Assembly (NCBI RefSeq): GCF_004771005.1
Contig: NZ_RQHV01000038.1
Span: forward strand, 62,001-126,000
Origin: Leptospira ilyithenensis
Lineage (GTDB): Bacteria > Spirochaetota > Leptospiria > Leptospirales > Leptospiraceae
Direction of reading: 5' to 3'
Length of the DNA stretch: 64,000 nucleotides
Shown here: piece by piece, positions 57,415-64,000 of the stretch
How the letters are laid out: the number at the start of each line of letters is the position of its first letter
Numbering within the stretch: the first letter of the stretch is position 1
The notes under the pieces: model-generated
What the model saw: the letters and a program-made list of their open reading frames with translations, nothing else
Databases searched by the model: none
Told to the model about the DNA's origin: nothing
Position numbers and translations under genes: made by a program

Positions 57415-58701
57415 ATGCCAAATTCCCAAAAACAAACCAGAGTTATATTATTTTTAATCGTGTTTACGGATATGATGGGATTTTCCCTTCTATTTCCTTT
57501 ATTTCCCAAAACAATAGAACATTTTCTTCTCAAAGGAAACGATTCCGTCTTTTCCTTATTCTATGATTTAGCCTTACAAATCGGAGGAGATGGAAACAAA
57601 GAATTCACCATGGTTTTATTCGGTGGAATACTCGGTTCCATTTATTCTTTTCTGCAATTTCTATCTGCTCCCATTTGGGGAAAACTTTCGGATCGGATGG
57701 GAAGAAGATTTATTCTGATTTTCACTACCCTGGGAAGTGTTGTAGGTTATTCTATCTGGTTCTTTTCCTCTCAGTTTTGGATGTTTGTTTTGTCCAGAGT
57801 GATCACAGGAATCATGGGCGGAAATTTGTCGGTGGCATCCGCTGCAATGGCTGATACTACCGATGAAAAGTCCAGAGCCGCAGGAATGGGGCTTTTGGGA
57901 GCCGGGATCGGGCTTGGATTCATTATGGGTCCTCTATTCGGGGGAATGAGCTCGGTTTTGAATTTTTTAGATTTTTTGTATTTGAATGGAACTGCTGTTA
58001 TATTTCCTGCATCCGCTTTTTTCGGAATCGTTGTCTCTTTGATTACATTATTATTGATTGTATTCTATTTGAAAGAATCGAAAGTCACTGAGGAAAAATT
58101 CAAAGAAATTCACCCTTTACTTGCAATTTCCAAGATCGAATCAAAAAATCTGATTCGGATTTCGATTCTGAATCTACTCTTTATATTTAGTTTTTCAGGA
58201 TTTGAATTTGTTATCAATTTTTATCTTTCCGAAAATTTTCATTTTTCTCCGAAAGACATCGGTTTTACTTTTCTTTATATAGGAATGATCATTGTACTCG
58301 TGCAAGGTGGGATTGTCAGAAGGATTTCGGGAAAATATCCGGAAAGATCCATAGCGGGAATCGGTTCTTTTTCCGTAGCGATCGGCTTTTTGGTTTTGAT
58401 CTTCGGACAAAGTATCGGGTTTACTTTCCTTGCGATTTTTTTTCTGGCATTTGGGAGCGCCCTTGTCAATCCGGGGCTTTCATCTTTTGCTTCTTTGGAA
58501 AGCGGAGCGGGAGATCAAGGTATGTCCCTCGGTTTTTTTAGAAGCTTCGGATCACTTGCACGCGCATTGTCTCCAATTGTATTTGCAATCTTCTATTTTA
58601 AGAAAGGAGCGGGGTTTACTTTTGTAATTTCCCTGTTGATTCTGATTTTATTTTGGTACGTTCTGTACGGTACTAAGACCAAAAGAGAATTTTCAAATTA
58701 A
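57415..58701 (+). CDS. MFS transporter (TetA/Bcr-like)
   Basis: A 428-residue, 12-helix major facilitator. The loop 2-3 motif reads GKLSDRMGRRFIL, and motif C-like GLGFIMGPLFGG lies in helix 5. Drug/H+ antiporters of this type have such motifs; the substrate is unknown. It is tail to tail, with a 4-base overlap, with the ACT-domain gene. Confidence 0.9.
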   Translation: MPNSQKQTRVILFLIVFTDMMGFSLLFPLFPKTIEHFLLKGNDSVFSLFYDLALQIGGDGNKEFTMVLFGGILGSIYSFLQFLSAPIWGKLSDRMGRRFILIFTTLGSVVGYSIWFFSSQFWMFVLSRVITGIMGGNLSVASAAMADTTDEKSRAAGMGLLGAGIGLGFIMGPLFGGMSSVLNFLDFLYLNGTAVIFPASAFFGIVVSLITLLLIVFYLKESKVTEEKFKEIHPLLAISKIESKNLIRISILNLLFIFSFSGFEFVINFYLSENFHFSPKDIGFTFLYIGMIIVLVQGGIVRRISGKYPERSIAGIGSFSVAIGFLVLIFGQSIGFTFLAIFFLAFGSALVNPGLSSFASLESGAGDQGMSLGFFRSFGSLARALSPIVFAIFYFKKGAGFTFVISLLILILFWYVLYGTKTKREFSN

Positions 58702-59327
58702 AGAAAATTTTCAAGCCGGGAACGCAATAAAGGAAACATTGTTTTTTCGTCCAACTTTTCTCCTGTGAGGGAAGTTCTTAGTAAAAAACTATCTCTGATC
58801 TTTCCATCGGAACTATTGGCAGTGAAACTAATAATATCAATCCCCAAATGAAAGAGCGCTTCCGTGATTTGGAATAGGATTCCCGTATTGTCTTTCATCC
58901 TTAGGTCCATAACTGTAAAATCGGAAGAGATCGGATTGTATAATTTCAAAGAAGCTTCCGGGTCTCCTACCTTTCTCACGAGCACCTCTCCTTTACCATG
59001 ATCGCGCAGGTATTCTTCGACAGACTTTTCTTCATAAAATAAAGAATAGAGATCTTTTCTGATTTGAGAGAGGAGGGATTCCGTCATTTCCCCTCCGTTC
59101 CAGCTACGGATTACAAATAAATCCTGGACATGGCCTTCGTGCGATGTTTCCGCCACTGCTTCCAAAATATCCCAGCCATGGATGTACAATACCGAAGTGA
59201 CCCGAAAGAGAATCCCCAAATCATCTTGAGAGAGGGAGATTTTGAGTAGGGTGGTGTCTTTTCTAGGTACACAAGATACATGTAGAACTGGCTTCTTGGT
59301 CTCGTTCATAATTACGGTCGTAGTCAT
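58698..59327 (-). CDS. Tandem ACT-domain protein
   Basis: A 209-residue protein with two ACT-type ligand-binding domains. The first, at about 30-110, includes DDLGILFRVTSVLYIHGWDI; the second, at about 135-205, includes KDNTGILFQITEALFHLGIDI. The arrangement resembles the C-terminus of GlnD but no nucleotidyltransferase or HD domain is present. It probably senses an amino acid. The start may be 59327 or 59309. Confidence 0.85.
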   Translation of the reverse strand: MTTTVIMNETKKPVLHVSCVPRKDTTLLKISLSQDDLGILFRVTSVLYIHGWDILEAVAETSHEGHVQDLFVIRSWNGGEMTESLLSQIRKDLYSLFYEEKSVEEYLRDHGKGEVLVRKVGDPEASLKLYNPISSDFTVMDLRMKDNTGILFQITEALFHLGIDIISFTANSSDGKIRDSFLLRTSLTGEKLDEKTMFPLLRSRLENFL

Positions 59328-59454
59328 TCGCTGTCCTCGCTTACAAACTGCTTAAATACTGAGCATGGAGGCCCGTGATGAGCAAAAGAAATAAGCAGTG
59401 TGATCCTATCGTATACACTGTTGCAAGAAAGATACCAATTGGAAGGAATTGTTA

Positions 59455-60615
59455 TTAAAAAGCAACTTTCGCGCCAATCATGACTGACTGGACTTTTTGG
59501 GAAACCATTGCTTCCACTATAACTTTGGTTAGTAATACATTCAGTTCCAAACCGGTAACAAGAAAGCTCGTGGAATTGGGAGTATTCGCGGTTCCGGAAA
59601 CATCCAATGCCAAAGTTCCCGATTTGCTTTGTCCTAGTACGGAACTGGGAATCAGTGCTTGTACTTCCGCTGGTAAAGACGAAGCAACGGAACCTGCATC
59701 CAGTGCGATGGTCAGAGGACCGGACCTTTCTATCTTCAAATTCGTTGAACCAAAGTTAAGCGAAGTTCCCGCACCTGCAAAAAAAGTTAGAAAATAAAAC
59801 ATTCTAAAACCGGTGCGCACATCCAAAGGGACACTTGTGATCGTGCTGTTATAATTGAATGTAGTGGAGCCTCCCCAAGTTCCCATGGCGGGACCTAAGG
59901 TGATTGCTTGTGTTTGTCCGTCATTATAGGTAACGTCAATGGTCTGCCTTTGGTAATGCATTCCCATACCGAGAGAAATTCCTGAAAATTCGAAAATACC
60001 GATTCCGTCAGAGTAGCTATCGAATATATGAAACCGAAGAGTAAATCCCCCGGTTGTAATGTCTCCGCCTAACTGAACGTTTTTGTTCTGCGCTTCGATC
60101 GCTCTTTGAACATCTCCTTCCGCAAAATTGAATTTGAATCCGTGCACATAAAGATTGAAACGGTGCATGAAAGTTTTAAGATCTTGATCCGTATCCGAAG
60201 GTCCGTCTCCGAGTAACCATCCCAGATTGACAGCAAAAACTAAGTTAGGTGAAAGTGAAGCTCCGACGTTCGGAAGTTTGGAAAAGTTCAAGTCTTTATA
60301 GGAAACATTGATATCTTCTTTTTTTTGACCTGCAAGTGCCAAGCCTCCCCCGATTTGGAATCTGTTGACGATGCCCGATCCCATAAGCGAGGAATTGATA
60401 TTGGTAATGACCGCAGACTCGGCCATAGTGGATAAGATTTTATCCGTGTACTGTGCTTGTAACGCCTGGTCTACCTGGTTTAATTGTGTTTGGATGGTGG
60501 TAGGTAAAATAGTACATGCGTCTCCGGAACAGGTGACTTTTGCATCTAGATCTTTCTCGAAAGCAAATATGACAAATAAGATAAATATCGTTTTTGGCAA
60601 AATCCGCTTTTTCAT
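59455..60615 (-). CDS. Lsa36-like Leptospira surface/outer-membrane protein
   Basis: A 386-residue secreted protein. The start at 60615 (MKKRILPK) gives a signal peptide with no lipobox. After it comes a Cys-containing VTCSGDAC segment, then helices and a long run of alternating strands (for example GIGIFEFSGISLGMGMHY, NVLLTKVIVEAM) ending in an aromatic (AF), as in outer-membrane beta-barrels. The overall shape resembles the Leptospira Lsa36 family; this is recalled, not searched. It may bind extracellular matrix, but that is not read from the sequence. Confidence 0.65.
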   Translation of the reverse strand: MKKRILPKTIFILFVIFAFEKDLDAKVTCSGDACTILPTTIQTQLNQVDQALQAQYTDKILSTMAESAVITNINSSLMGSGIVNRFQIGGGLALAGQKKEDINVSYKDLNFSKLPNVGASLSPNLVFAVNLGWLLGDGPSDTDQDLKTFMHRFNLYVHGFKFNFAEGDVQRAIEAQNKNVQLGGDITTGGFTLRFHIFDSYSDGIGIFEFSGISLGMGMHYQRQTIDVTYNDGQTQAITLGPAMGTWGGSTTFNYNSTITSVPLDVRTGFRMFYFLTFFAGAGTSLNFGSTNLKIERSGPLTIALDAGSVASSLPAEVQALIPSSVLGQSKSGTLALDVSGTANTPNSTSFLVTGLELNVLLTKVIVEAMVSQKVQSVMIGAKVAF

Positions 60616-60729
60616 CTTACATTTTTCCGGTAAGGGAGCATTATAACATATATCGGAGTTCCGTCGAGGCTTTCTTAAGAACGAGCGTGCCAGATTTTCT
60701 TTTCTAGCCAGTGAATAAATCATCCTTTC

Positions 60730-61395
60730 CTACTTCACGATTTTACCGTCTTCCATATACAGAGGAGAAACTCCGAAAAAATCCGGATCGGTTTTATCGT
60801 GAGAGATGAGTAGGATCGGAACTTGGATCCTATCCCGGAGAGACTTCAATTCTTCTCTCATTCTTTGACGTAGATCCGGATTTAAAGCGGCAAAAGGCTC
60901 GTCCAAAAGCAATATTTCCGGCTTTCGGGCGAGAGCCCTTACCAAAGCGACTCTCTGCTTTTGACCTCCAGAAAGAGTTTTTGGATAACTTTCCGGCATG
61001 CCTTCGATTTCAAATAAATGCAGTAGATTGTTTACTATTTCTCTGTCCGCTTTGGTCGGTCGAAATTGGAATAGGTTCTTTAATCCGAATTCTATATTCT
61101 TTCGGACTGTTAGGTGAGGAAATAATCCGTAATTTTGAGAGAGATATCCCAGATTTCTTTTTTCGGAAGGGATATTTTGACGGGTTTCGGAATCGAAATA
61201 GATCCTTTCTCCAAAGGAGATTTTTCCTGTGTCCGGTTTTATCAGTCCCGCAATTGTTCTCAATGTCAGGCTCTTTCCGGCTCCGGATGGTCCGTAGATG
61301 ATCTGGAAATTTTCCGAAGAAGAGAATTGGACATCGAGTCGGAATTCCCTTTTTCCATCGGTTACCTTCTTTTGAATATTTACGCACAGGGACAT
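60730..61395 (-). CDS. modC: Molybdate ABC transporter ATPase
   Basis: A 221-residue ABC ATPase. Walker A is GPSGAGKS, the signature LSGGQKQRVAL and Walker B LLLDEPFAAL. It lacks the C-terminal MOP domain of typical ModC, so it is a short form. The start overlaps the modA stop by one base. Molybdate specificity comes from modA and modB upstream. Confidence 0.88.
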   Translation of the reverse strand: MSLCVNIQKKVTDGKREFRLDVQFSSSENFQIIYGPSGAGKSLTLRTIAGLIKPDTGKISFGERIYFDSETRQNIPSEKRNLGYLSQNYGLFPHLTVRKNIEFGLKNLFQFRPTKADREIVNNLLHLFEIEGMPESYPKTLSGGQKQRVALVRALARKPEILLLDEPFAALNPDLRQRMREELKSLRDRIQVPILLISHDKTDPDFFGVSPLYMEDGKIVK

Positions 61396-62150
61396 TAAGG
61401 AAGAATGAATTTGAACTGAGTGAAAATTTCTTTGGCTTCAGGACTTTGAAGGAACTCCAAAAATAATAACGAAGCTTCCGAATGTTTGGTTCCGGAAACC
61501 AGAGTCCCGGGATATAAAATCGGTTTATGCCCGGAAAGTAGGAGGACAACTTTTACCTTTCCTTCCGCGAGACTTGCGTCGGTTTGGTATACGAAGCCCG
61601 CATCCGTTTCTTCCCGACTAACATAATCCAGAACCTGTCTTACATTTTCGCAAGGGATGAATTTTTCCTTCAATGCTACGAGTAATTTTTCCTTTTCCAA
61701 TGTTTGTTCCGCATAACGTCCTGCAGGAACACTGTTTGGATTTCCTATTGCAATCCGTTTGAATTCCGATTTTTGCAAATCTTTTAATGTTTCGATCTTT
61801 GCGGTGCTAGCCTGGGGGAGAATCAGAACCAAATTGTTTTTGAGCAGGATTTTTTTTGACTTCTGATCCAAAATGTTTTTTTTGATTCCTTTGTCTAACG
61901 TCTCTTCGTCGGCAGAAATGAAAACGTCTGCGGGGGCTCCTTTTTCTATCTGTTGATAGAGACTCCCCGATGATCCGAAATTGAAAACTGCTTTAACTCC
62001 GTGTTTTTTTTCGAATTTTTCTCCGATTTTTCTTAGAACGTCTGTTAGGCTGGATGCAGCGGATACTATGATCTCTTGTCCTTCGGAAAATACGGGAGTG
62101 GAGAAGAGAAAACTTAAAGTTATAAGTGAATAAACAAATTTTTGTTTCAT
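61395..62150 (-). CDS. modA: Molybdate-binding periplasmic protein
   Basis: A 251-residue substrate-binding protein with a signal peptide ending in PVFS. ModA motifs are VSAASSLTDVL (residues about 29-39), FNFGSSGSLYQQI, GAPADVFISAD and DAGFVYQTDA. It would bring molybdate or tungstate to ModB. It lies between modB and modC on one strand. Confidence 0.93.
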   Translation of the reverse strand: MKQKFVYSLITLSFLFSTPVFSEGQEIIVSAASSLTDVLRKIGEKFEKKHGVKAVFNFGSSGSLYQQIEKGAPADVFISADEETLDKGIKKNILDQKSKKILLKNNLVLILPQASTAKIETLKDLQKSEFKRIAIGNPNSVPAGRYAEQTLEKEKLLVALKEKFIPCENVRQVLDYVSREETDAGFVYQTDASLAEGKVKVVLLLSGHKPILYPGTLVSGTKHSEASLLFLEFLQSPEAKEIFTQFKFILP

Positions 62151-62160
62151 AGAAATGGGT

Positions 62161-62841
62161 TTACCAATGGGACTTTTTCAAAAGAATTCCTGATAATGTT
62201 AAAACTATAATGCAGATTATGGAAGCAAGAAATACCAAAACCAGGGAAAAATCATCCTTACCGGATTGAACAGAATCGTAAATCGCAAGGGCGATCGTTT
62301 GCGTTTTGTTCGGAATATTTCCTGCGATCATCAAGGTGGCTCCAAATTCACCGATCCCTCTGGCATAAGCTAACATAGACCCGGCGAGAATGCCTCTCCA
62401 AGACAAAGGAAGGATCACGAATAGAAATGCGGAGAGCCCGGATTTTCCCAGAGTTCTTGCGGTTTCTTCGTATTCGGGATCCAAGTCTTCGAAAGAGGCT
62501 TTTGCGGAACGATACACCAAAGGAAAAGAAACGATCATGGAAGCTAGAATGGCCCCGTGGATATGAAATATTATGGAGTAATTAAAGTATTCTAAAAGTG
62601 GGGCTCCGAAAAATCCCTTTTTGCCGAAAAGGATCAGAAGATAATACCCGAGTACTGTCGGCGGCAAAACCATCGGAAGAGTCAAAATCGCATCAACCAA
62701 AGCTTTTCCTAAAAAAGCGGAACGGCTCATCCAATACGCGAAAAAGATTCCAAGGAAAGTCGCAAAGATCGTGGAAACGATTGTAACCTGTAGAGTGAGG
62801 AGCAATGGAGATCGGACGGTTTCCCAGGGAATAGAATCCAT
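62161..62841 (-). CDS. modB: Molybdate ABC transporter permease
   Basis: A 226-residue inner-membrane permease with about six helices. The EAA-like loop is ARTLGKSGLSAFLFVILPLSW, and LARGIGEFGATLMIAGN is typical of ModB. It is the first gene of modBAC. The ATG at 62841 has GGAAACC upstream. No Moco riboswitch or ModE box is recognised ahead of it. Confidence 0.94.
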   Translation of the reverse strand: MDSIPWETVRSPLLLTLQVTIVSTIFATFLGIFFAYWMSRSAFLGKALVDAILTLPMVLPPTVLGYYLLILFGKKGFFGAPLLEYFNYSIIFHIHGAILASMIVSFPLVYRSAKASFEDLDPEYEETARTLGKSGLSAFLFVILPLSWRGILAGSMLAYARGIGEFGATLMIAGNIPNKTQTIALAIYDSVQSGKDDFSLVLVFLASIICIIVLTLSGILLKKSHW

Positions 62842-63218
62842 ATTTAAGGTTTCCTTTTTCTCGTTTCCATTCTATTCCTGGATCTGTTTCCCTTTTTTCA
62901 AGCAGATTCGGAGTTTCTTTTCTGCGACTTATTGCGACGACGAACCTTAGCTTAGAAATCTGGTAAACGTTCGTCCGGACATGATGGCGTCTTTTCGCTA
63001 TGAATTCTAGATTTACCACTGATTCGTTCTGTCATTTTAGTCTTCTGTGGTTTTCGTAGTTATCGTTCAGGCTTTTTTGCTAATCATAATTTTCGTCTTC
63101 GCGTTTCCTAAATTGAAGCAGCAGCTATCTATTGAAAATATTTTTCTCCGTTCGCAACTTACTATTTGGAAAGGTTAGGCATTAAACACAAAAGGACGTC
63201 CATTCGATCCTCCTTGGC
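62842..63218. other. Intergenic stretch without a recognised gene
   Basis: No convincing frame, RNA gene or known regulatory element is seen in about 375 bases between modB and the hairpin repeat. It may contain the modB promoter. Codon-like fragments are short. Confidence 0.5.
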
Positions 63219-63349
63219 AAAAAGGCGAACTTTTTCTTAGAATTTTCGGGAACATGCAAGGAAGAATTGCCAATTCGATTGGAATGTGTTAGTTGGAACT
63301 CATTGGGTGGCTTTGTGGTTCACCCCACCCAAATCAGGGCGGGGATACC
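63219..63349. repeat. Dispersed GC-rich hairpin repeat, copy B
   Basis: Contains the same blocks as copy A at 3956-4145. The left end is AAAAAGGCGAACTT, then TTCGGGAA, CATTGGGTGGCTTTGTGGTT, CCCCACCC and GGGCGGGGATACC. Here only six bases separate CCCCACCC and GGGCGGGG, giving a hairpin with one mismatch. GGGTGG can alternatively pair with CCACCC. It ends 18 bases before the mazE remnant. Confidence 0.65.
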
Positions 63350-63367
63350 AAAATCCCACCTTATAAG

Positions 63368-63523
63368 GAGAGCTTGGAAGAATTTATCCAAAATCATTCA
63401 GAAAACGCAATCACTGAAAGGTTAAATCAGATTTATTCTAACGATCTAAATAACCGGGATAGTTTTGTTTCGGACATTTCTCTTCATGCTCTTCGAACGA
63501 ATTTAAAAAATGATTTGTGGTGA
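63368..63523 (+). pseudogene. Antitoxin remnant (MazE/RHH type)
   Basis: The frame contains ESLEEFIQNHSENAITERL and ends with ALRTNLKNDLW and TGA, the C-terminal half of a MazE-like antitoxin. The N-terminal DNA-binding domain is missing; the repeat at 63219-63349 lies where it should be. The stop overlaps the toxin remnant. Confidence 0.6.
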
Positions 63524-63675
63524 GATTTGGTGGGCTGATCAAGGATTCTGTTATTAATGTTTCTCAGATTGTCAATCTTGACAGGTCAAGATTTGTTAAA
63601 AAGGCGGGAAATTTAAAATCTAAGCTTTTAGAAAAAGTAGAAGAAAGCTTAAACATTATTCTTTCTATAAAATAA
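63510..63675 (+). pseudogene. MazF-family toxin remnant with internal deletion
   Basis: An ATG at 63510 starts MICGEIWWAD, the N-terminus of a MazF/PemK toxin (usual start MIRGEIWWAD), and stops six codons later. From 63541 in another frame the typical C-terminus follows: KDSVINVSQIVNLDRSRF, KAGNLKSKLLEKVEESLNIIL and TAA at 63675. About 55-60 central codons are absent, joined out of frame. The pair is clearly dead. Confidence 0.75.
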
Positions 63676-63727
63676 CGGAAAGGTCGCCAAAAATCGAATC
63701 CGATTTGCATACAGGAAATGAAATTTT

Positions 63728-64000
63728 TCAAATATCCGTGAAAGGTAAAAACATTTGATCTTCTTTTAAAGAATCAAAATCGGTGAAAGAGGCGAAAGGT
63801 GCCCAGATTTCCCTGAATGACGAGGCCAAAAGTTTTCTATAATAATTTGTGTCCCAATGGATTGTTTTTCCTTCCCTTTTTAATTCCAGCAATTCTTTCA
63901 CCGCATAACGAATTTCGCTCACCTTGGCCTTGCTTTTCACAACCAGGTAATGGATCTTTTCTCCAGCTTCTACTTGCATTCCCAGATCTTGCAATTGTAA
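63728..64000 (-). CDS. Family B DNA polymerase, C-terminal part (cut by window edge)
   Basis: The frame is open to the right edge, so only the last 90 codons are visible. The pattern GMQVEAGEKIHYLVV followed by HWDTNYYRKLL is the thumb-proximal end of PolB-type polymerases (GxxIxYxV ... DxxYY). The active site and exonuclease lie outside the window. Polymerase II-like function is inference. Confidence 0.7.
   Translation of the reverse strand, partial: LQLQDLGMQVEAGEKIHYLVVKSKAKVSEIRYAVKELLELKREGKTIHWDTNYYRKLLASSFREIWAPFASFTDFDSLKEDQMFLPFTDI

Noticed and set aside
63293..63367. Start of an ORF reading into the mazE remnant
   Set aside because: The first ~25 codons are repeat sequence, not antitoxin.

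Overview
The window is AT-rich, tightly packed spirochaete DNA, most likely a Leptospira chromosome. The pointers are an adjacent flaA2-flaA1 pair (periplasmic flagellar sheath), a roughly 920-residue GreA with a long N-terminal extension, a DUF1564-like protein, an Lsa36-like surface protein and many short lipoproteins with relaxed lipoboxes. The species cannot be settled from the sequence. No rRNA gene, CRISPR array or intact insertion sequence is visible. Both edges cut a gene: a gluzincin peptidase on the left and a family B DNA polymerase on the right.

Layout. 1-6.5 kb: peptidase fragment, trxB, a TPR lipoprotein, then xerC, an RsbW-like ATPase, a hairpin repeat, a DUF167 protein and hslV-hslU. 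6.5-12.7 kb: a pabB-pabC fusion, an ATPase-like orphan, a single-domain lipoyl protein coupled to a metallophosphoesterase, mrp, a hypothetical and a GGQ release-factor-like protein. 12.7-14.8 kb: a frameshifted SpoIIE phosphatase and the DUF1564 gene with a GC-rich hairpin in its 3' end. 14.8-17 kb: groES-groEL behind a promoter bracketed by two CIRCE operators. 17-23.6 kb: GGDEF, HerA-like ATPase, a decayed membrane protein, and a hybrid kinase convergent with a LuxR-type regulator. 23.6-31.8 kb: candidate small RNA, cNMP-binding protein, PUR-like protein, flaA2-flaA1, greA, M23 peptidase, LptE-like lipoprotein. 31.8-45.5 kb: Fur-family regulator, tgt, STAS protein, LysM lipoprotein, nadC, rel, an alpha-amylase-family enzyme, an oligopeptide-type binding protein, a kinase-fold protein, a GT-C membrane protein, pgeF and a receiver whose phospho-acceptor is Glu. 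45.5-53.2 kb: leuB, argD, phosphohexomutase, an aminotransferase, a YprB nuclease, a CBS protein and a fatty acid desaturase. 53.2-54.3 kb: an AbrB-Doc toxin-antitoxin pair between 90-bp direct repeats, one of which enters the 3' end of tRNA-Ala, followed by tRNA-Ile. 54.4-64 kb: hemW, tRNA-Met/Ile2, a bifunctional nuclease, a phasin-like protein, an MFS transporter, a double-ACT protein, an Lsa36-like protein, modBAC, a second copy of the hairpin repeat, a deleted mazEF remnant and the polymerase C-terminus.

Most of the window is housekeeping. Accessory signals are concentrated at the tRNA-Ala island, the mazEF scar beside the hairpin repeat and the two decayed sensory or membrane genes. Parts of a partner-switching pathway (RsbW-like kinase, STAS antagonist, broken SpoIIE phosphatase) are present but scattered. 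I found no clearly new multi-gene system. The best leads are the repeat-flanked toxin-antitoxin island, the candidate small RNA at 23660-23745, the GC-rich hairpin repeats and the Asp-to-Glu receiver.
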